Source of the DNA: Cordia subcordata
Lineage: Eukaryota > Streptophyta > Magnoliopsida > Boraginales > Cordiaceae
DNA: 64,000 nucleotides
Assembly (NCBI GenBank): GCA_028554755.1
Contig: JAPTOF010000021.1
Coordinates: 819,501-883,500 of the forward strand
Reading direction: 5' to 3'
This document shows, piece after piece, positions 58,910 through 64,000 of the stretch. Within the stretch, counting starts at the first letter, position 1. Every line of letters starts with the position of its first letter. Made by a program: the position numbers and the translations under genes. Under the pieces are notes generated by a model that saw only the letters and a program-made list of their open reading frames with translations, ran no database searches and was not told where the DNA came from.

Positions 58910-61900
58910 ATGGCTTCTTCTTCTCCTTCTTCTTCTGCTTCCTTCAGCACAGCCTTCGCTCTCCGTCGCCGTACGGAATCGCCGGAGATGTCCACGGTTC
59001 GGCTCTTTCCTCGCCGGATGATTCATCAGTTGCCGTTGAGTGTAACAGCGAAAAGCGATTTGAGACCGCCGCGTCTTGGAGTAGTGAAGGCTTCTTCGAC
59101 TGAGGAGAGAATTGGAGTTGAAATTGATGAGGTGAAGAGGAGTGGAGAAGCGAAGGTCCTGAGAATTGGACTCGTCTGCGGCGGCCCCTCCGCCGAACGC
59201 GGTATCTCTCTCAACTCCGCCCGATCAGTGCTTGATCATATTCAGGTCCGGAATTTTATGCTTTCACTATTTTTTCTGTTTCTTGTTTCAATATGTATAT
59301 AAAGAAAACTCGTTGTGTTTTCTTGAATTTGTAGGCTTGTTTCAGTAGCTTTTGGTTTTCTTTATAAACTCGAATGGTATACCTGTAGTGAATTAATATG
59401 GTCTTTTACTTCTTGTTTTCTTAAAGCTTCAATGAATCAATTAATTTGTGTTTCAATATAGAAAACTTGCTCTGTTTTGCCAAAATGGGATGCTACTTTT
59501 GTAGTTTTTGTTTCTGTTCCTTTAAAGCTTGAACACTGATTAATTTGTATTTCAATATACAAGTAGTAATTGTATTTTGCTGAAAATGCAAGTTATACAT
59601 TGTGTAATAGTTTTAAGGGCATTGCAGAAAATTCTTTCATCACTAGAAGAAGTGCAGATTGAGCAACATTTTTATTAATCATAAGGCTCGTCTTGATTGG
59701 TTTTGCCTAAAAGTGCTTTGTCTTTTTCCTATAACTTTTGAAAAAAACTGTTCTTTTAGAAACTAAATTTTCTGATGAAGAAGCTGAATTTGAACTGTTC
59801 TTTTCAAAATTTTAGCTTTTCTTAAAAGCCAAACCATAATGTGTTTTTTACAGGGAAAAAAGCACATTTTCATGAAAAAATGCCAATCCAATCAGGTCTG
59901 CAGTACGATATTGGATTCAGCAAGTCAACATGTACTTTTTGACAAAACATGCTAGTTTCTTTTTCCCACTTAATTTGTTAATATTAAAGAGTGGAAGCTT
60001 TTGACTTGTGATTTCAGGGGGATGATTTGCACGTAAGCTGCTACTATATAGACAGTAATCTTAAGGCTTATGCTATATCTCCAGCTCAGGTGAGTGTTAT
60101 GTATTATTTCCTGAATAATATTCAGCATTGTTGTTACTTAGGAGGAGTTGAGATAATAGTTTGCATTCTGCTAACTGCAGCTGAATAATTAAGTTGCAGT
60201 GTGCTAGTTCTTTTAGCATCAGACTTACTTATAGGCGAATCAGCTCCTGAGTTGTGCCCAAGCTTCTTTCTTTCTCTGCTACAATGTTCACGCTTCTGCT
60301 GTTTGTCATTTATGTTCATCAGTTTTGACTTTTCTTGCTTGAAATAAATCTAACATGCATTTTGGTGAAGAAATTTATCAACAGGTTATTAACATATTTC
60401 AGGTGCCTGTAAAGTTAACAAATGATCAGAAAAAGTCTGCTTTATCCACAAATTTAAAATTTTCCTGAACAATTTTTTATGCTGAATTATCGTTTCCTTG
60501 AGCAGGTATACTCAAATACTCCTGCAGACTTTGATTTCAGACTTGAAAGGTAAGCTTTATGCATCAAGACACAATTACCCTTTTGTTCTCCATAAGATTT
60601 TAATAATTACTGTCACAGCCTTGCTCAAGGTTTCCAGTCCTTATCTGACTTTGCAAACCACCTGGGTGCTTCAGTTGACATAGTTTTTCCTGTTATACAT
60701 GGTCGATTTGGCGAAGATGGTGGCATTCAGGTATCCATCACTATATCAAGAAATACTATACCTAATGTTATCTTAAGCCCAACAATTATCGTAATCTGCT
60801 GCCATATGTGAATGATCTCTTCAGGAGCTTTTAGAAAAATCAAACATTCCTTATGTTGGGACACGGTCCAATGAATGTCAAAGAGCATTTGACAAGGTAG
60901 TTTTTTCCCTCAGTTGACCCACTTTCCTTTTTTTTTTTTTTTTCCGTATTTCTTCAAAGCCTTTGTGTGCTCAACATTCAAAAGTCTTCGATTACTTCAC
61001 AAATTAGGTTTATCTACTTGTGTTTCAATCATGTTGATCTTTGTTTTGGCTGCTTAAACCTATATCATAACTGCTGGGTGTTTCTTGATATTTAGCAATT
61101 TATAGTATCCCATTCTTTGAATAGCTAATCAGACTTTCATATTATTTGTTCTCTAATTGTTTCTGATACAAACAAAATTGGGAGTATATTTTTCTATCAA
61201 GACTGCACTTTAGAAACTCAGTAAAATGGTTATATGATATCAATCGGTTGTACGTGAGGCTTTACCATCATCTATAGCACAGGAAGTTGCATAGATAATT
61301 GATGTTAAACTTACTAATCAAGCCGACACTGATGTTTCCATTGAACCTGACCATTGGCAGTATGCTGCCTCTTTGGAGCTTTCCAGGCATGGTTTTGTAA
61401 CAGTACCCAGTTTCTTAGTACAGGTGCTATCTCTAAACCTTTCTGATTTAGTAAGATATGGGCTCTATCATTTCTTTTAAATAAATTTTATTTTATTTTT
61501 ATTTATTTATTTATTTTTAATTTTTACCAAGCCCCCACTCCAACCCCTTGTCCCCCACAGGATTCAAGCCCAGGTTATCACTTTTAAAGGAGGTAGTCTT
61601 AACTACTTGAGAGCAACCCCGTACTCCCAAGTGTGCTCTATCAGTTTATTTAACTAGGTCGGAGACGTGTGTTAGCTTTAAAATTGTATCTATGTTGTCT
61701 ATAAGATAAGCATTCAATGTGTGTCGGGGAACTGTCTTGCAATTGTCTCAATTAGAACTCAGTTACTCCCTCTGCTTTGTCAAGTTCACTCTATGTTGGT
61801 ATTTACAGTACTACGGCTTGCAACCAAAATGCTTTGGCAAAACCTACGGGGCTAATTTCAAGTTATGTAGTTCTGCACTGAACTTGCTATAGCTATGATT

Positions 61901-63985
61901 ATGTGAAGCATCTGCTTACATGTAGCAATGCCAAGATGTAGGGAAGTGAAGCTGAGGAACCTGAACTATCAAAGTGGTTTTCGAAAAATCAACTGGATCT
62001 TAACACGGGGAAGGTCGTGGTAGGCATATCTCTTTCTTGATGTTATAGTCTTGGTTTTACTGTGAGTTGCTATATCACATCTCTTTAATAATTCATGAAC
62101 CTTACAACTTGACAGGTAAAGCCAACTATTGCAGGATCAAGCATTGGAGTCACAGTTGCCTATGGCGTTACTGATACACTCAAAAGAGCTAATACAATTA
62201 TATCAGAGGTAGTTCTCTTCCATTCTTCTTTTTATTCAGGTTTCTCTGTTATGTAAATTCTTCTCCTGGTAGATATATAGGTTTCATTTGAATAACTGGC
62301 AAACTTTTACAGATAATAAGATCTTAACATTGACTATATATATGTGACTGTGGCTGAAAATTCAGCTTTCTTCCTGGTTGCTAGTTCAACTTCAATTACT
62401 TAGTTGACCAGGTGTAGATGAAAACTCTGATATCTATGGTAGATCTAAAGAACATACTCTAATCTACATCTTCGGCAGGGAATTGATGATAAAGTCCTCG
62501 TTGAAATTTTCCTAGAAGGCGGTTGTGAATTCACTGCTATTGTCCTTGATGTGGGTTCTGGTAGTGATTCTCAGCCTGTCGTGTTGTTACCGACTGAGGT
62601 ATATGCTCACCCTCTATCATCTCTTTGCAGTTGATTTTGGTTTCACTGTCGTAAAATAAACCTTTATGTTAGTCTCTTGACTAAATTTTATATCTGAGTC
62701 AAGAATGTATCTAAAGTTCATTATCTAGCTCAGTGAAGCTCCATGCAATTGGCCATCTATCTAATGACAGAAAGTCCTAATGTCTGACCAGGTGGAACTT
62801 CATTCCCATGGTAATGTTGATGTCAGTGAGAAGGATGCAATTTTTAATTATAGACGAAAGTATCTTCCAACTCAGCAGGTATGGCAAACTTGCTTTGTAG
62901 TTATATTACATCGACTGAAAAGTTTCAACCTTGCGTAACATGATACAGAGATTTTCATCCAAATTGACTTCAAACAGCATTCTGTTCCACTTTATCAAGT
63001 TGACACCAAGCAGTAGCTTTTAGTTCCCGATTGGCATCTAATCTGTACAAACATGTTAAATGTATGTAACAACTCAAACCTAAGGGAAGAGCCCAAACTA
63101 AAAGACTACCATATTAGGAGGGAGAACCCCTTACACTTAAGAAGCACTGTCTAAGGAGTGAGACTTCCGACGTCGGAGATCGTTGCATTCTGCCTCCCTT
63201 CAAGAGCCGATGCCAGCGCCATGCTAACTTATGATATTGGCCTGAAGGTAGTCCTTTCCCCTTTAGTGGTTGTATCCGTCTACCCATATTCAATGTAGCA
63301 CTTTACCATACGTTAAGCATTTGCAATGACTTATAGAGAATGAACGTCTTCTCTAACTTTTGAAAAAACGCTTTCTTGAGAAGTTCAAATTTTTATTTTC
63401 TGAAAAGGGTCCAATTTGAGTCTTTTGTAGAAAATAGAGTTCAGTTTCTAAAGGTCAATTCAAATATGGGAAAAAGAAGGTCCATTTTTCATGTAAAAAA
63501 GGTGTCTCCTTTGATAGAAAAAAACCAATCCGAATAGGCCCTTAATCTAGCCTATAATCTCCCCTTCATGGAGCCAACTCTAAATTAAAGGACCAATTTT
63601 GCAACTCAATCCTAAGTGACAAACCTAACTCAAAAGACTAATTTGTCAGGAGGGAGAACCCAAGTAGAGAGAACCCTGATGTGGGAGATCACTACACCAT
63701 ATCTTAGAGTCATATACACGATGTCTATACGTATATTCAGACTCTACTTATTGAAATTGTCATGTTCCTTTGCAGGTTGTTTACCATACTCCACCTCGTC
63801 TTCCGGTGGAGATAATTGAAAGTATTCGTCAAGGGGCAAGTTTAGTTTTTCAACGGCTTGGCCTATGTGATTTTGCCAGAATTGATGGTTGGTTTTTGCC
63901 ACCAAATTCTCATACTTCATCTCTAGTAGGCAATAAGTTTGGGAAGTCAGAATCGGGCACGGTCATATTCACTGATATCAACTTA
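58910..63985 (+). CDS. DDL: D-alanine--D-alanine ligase family protein, plastid-targeted, 3' part outside window
   Basis: Eleven exons are visible: 58910-59245, 60018-60089, 60506-60549, 60619-60730, 60825-60896, 61362-61424, 61942-62019, 62116-62208, 62479-62598, 62792-62878 and 63776-63985. All have GT/AG junctions in consistent phase and encode 429 residues. Residues 1-60 are serine/arginine-rich (MASSSPSSSASFSTAFALRR), like a plastid transit peptide. The ATP-grasp ligase domain follows: GGPSAERGIS (91-100, with the substrate-binding Glu), HGRFGEDG (178-185), FDK (210-212), VKPTIAGSSIGV (260-271), VEIFLEG (298-304), ARIDGWF (393-399) and TDINL (425-429, metal ligands, where bacteria usually have NEIN). 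Bacterial enzymes join two D-Ala for peptidoglycan. In plants the family is plastid-linked, and the Arabidopsis homologue is reported to be a tandem fusion of two ligase domains, so a second domain probably lies beyond the window. Confidence 0.92.
59683..59900. mobile_element. hAT-like MITE relic in ligase intron 1
   Basis: It starts 'aaggctcgtcttgattgg' and ends 'ccaatccaatcaggtctg'. The ends form an inverted repeat around TGATTGG, like the TAGGGCC-GTTTGGATT class. The interior has paired 'aaaagtgc' / 'gcacattttc' arms. No target duplication is clear. It lies wholly inside intron 1 (59246-60017). Confidence 0.55.
61462..61643 (-). mobile_element. tRNA-derived SINE-like copy 5 in ligase intron 6
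   Basis: 61471-61634 on the minus strand: GGGGTTGCTCTCAAGTAG (box A region), then 'ttaagactacctcctttaaa', box B GGGCTTGAATCC, a G-rich body and a long A-rich tail (61528-61471, minus). It is flanked by perfect 9-bp duplications GCTCTATCA (61462-61470 and 61635-61643). This is the best-preserved member, about 164 bp. Confidence 0.82.
63065..63696. mobile_element. Possible TRIM-like element in ligase intron 10
   Basis: Two direct repeats of about 100-120 bp (63065-63187 and about 63598-63696) share 'caactcaa.cctaag', 'aaaagacta', 'aggagggagaaccc' and a final 'g.gggagatc'. The first begins TGTAAC and ends TTGCA; the second ends CACTACA. The layout, two short LTR-like repeats around about 400 bp of non-coding sequence, is that of a terminal-repeat retrotransposon in miniature. 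No primer-binding site or target duplication was found. The centre (63340-63545) looks like another hAT-type MITE ending AATCCGAATAGGCCC. Confidence 0.4.
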
Positions 63986-64000
63986 GTGAGATACTAACTC

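Noticed and set aside
59026..59348. Alternative frames over ligase exon 1 (59214-59026 minus, 59166-59348 plus)
   Set aside because: They overlap the ligase exon, whose frame carries conserved ATP-grasp motifs and clean splice junctions.

Overview
This window looks like nuclear chromosomal DNA from a flowering plant, probably a eudicot. It is AT-rich and gene-poor, its genes have many introns, and it is packed with nested plant-type transposable elements: Ty1/copia and probable Ty3/gypsy LTR elements, solo LTRs, MITEs, a CACTA miniature and tRNA-derived SINE-like repeats. I could not place the species. There are no rRNA genes, functional tRNA genes, CRISPR arrays or bacterial-style operons.

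Three or four host genes can be supported. (1) A LURP-one-related (LOR, tubby-like fold) gene with three clean exons and an intact 206-residue product lies at 39273-40139. (2) A decaying paralogue at 12180-14000 keeps the same exon layout but has a C-terminal frameshift. (3) A P-class pentatricopeptide-repeat (PPR) gene lies at 46987-48457, apparently broken by a one-base frameshift near its end. (4) The first eleven exons of a plastid-type D-alanine--D-alanine ligase run from 58910 to the right edge of the window, where the gene is cut off.

Layout. 1-7653 is a minus-strand copia element (integrase, protease, gag, a long leader with 135-bp tandem repeats, primer-binding site and 5' LTR), with a solo LTR inserted in its gag. 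7654-11270 is unassigned sequence, relatively GC-rich for this window, that ends in two minisatellites. 11585-16164 is LOR unit 1, carrying three MITE-type insertions. 16165-34810 is a nest of repeats that splits this unit from its own downstream flank at 34811-35760. The nest holds the 3' LTR end of an antisense LTR element and two direct copies of a ~3.5 kb AT-rich repeat (R1, R2). R1 contains a 2.0-kb solo LTR and R2 a 6.5-kb copia element, and each copy preserves the empty site for the other's insertion. 36429-38400 holds two TIR elements, one carrying a nested SINE. 38660-41732 is the uninterrupted LOR unit 2. 42266-44060 is a plus-strand copia relic split by a 506-bp solo LTR with perfect target duplication. 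44060-46980 is MITE- and SINE-rich. Then comes the PPR gene, about 9 kb of mostly featureless intergenic DNA with a CACTA MITE, a hAT-type MITE and SINEs, and finally the ligase gene.

The host genes do not form a pathway. The ligase is a plastid ATP-grasp enzyme related to peptidoglycan synthesis, the PPR protein is probably organellar, and LOR proteins are linked to defence or have no known role. The most informative signals are the paralogous empty sites, which give element boundaries by direct comparison within the window, and a five-copy SINE-like family of which four copies have recognisable target-site duplications.
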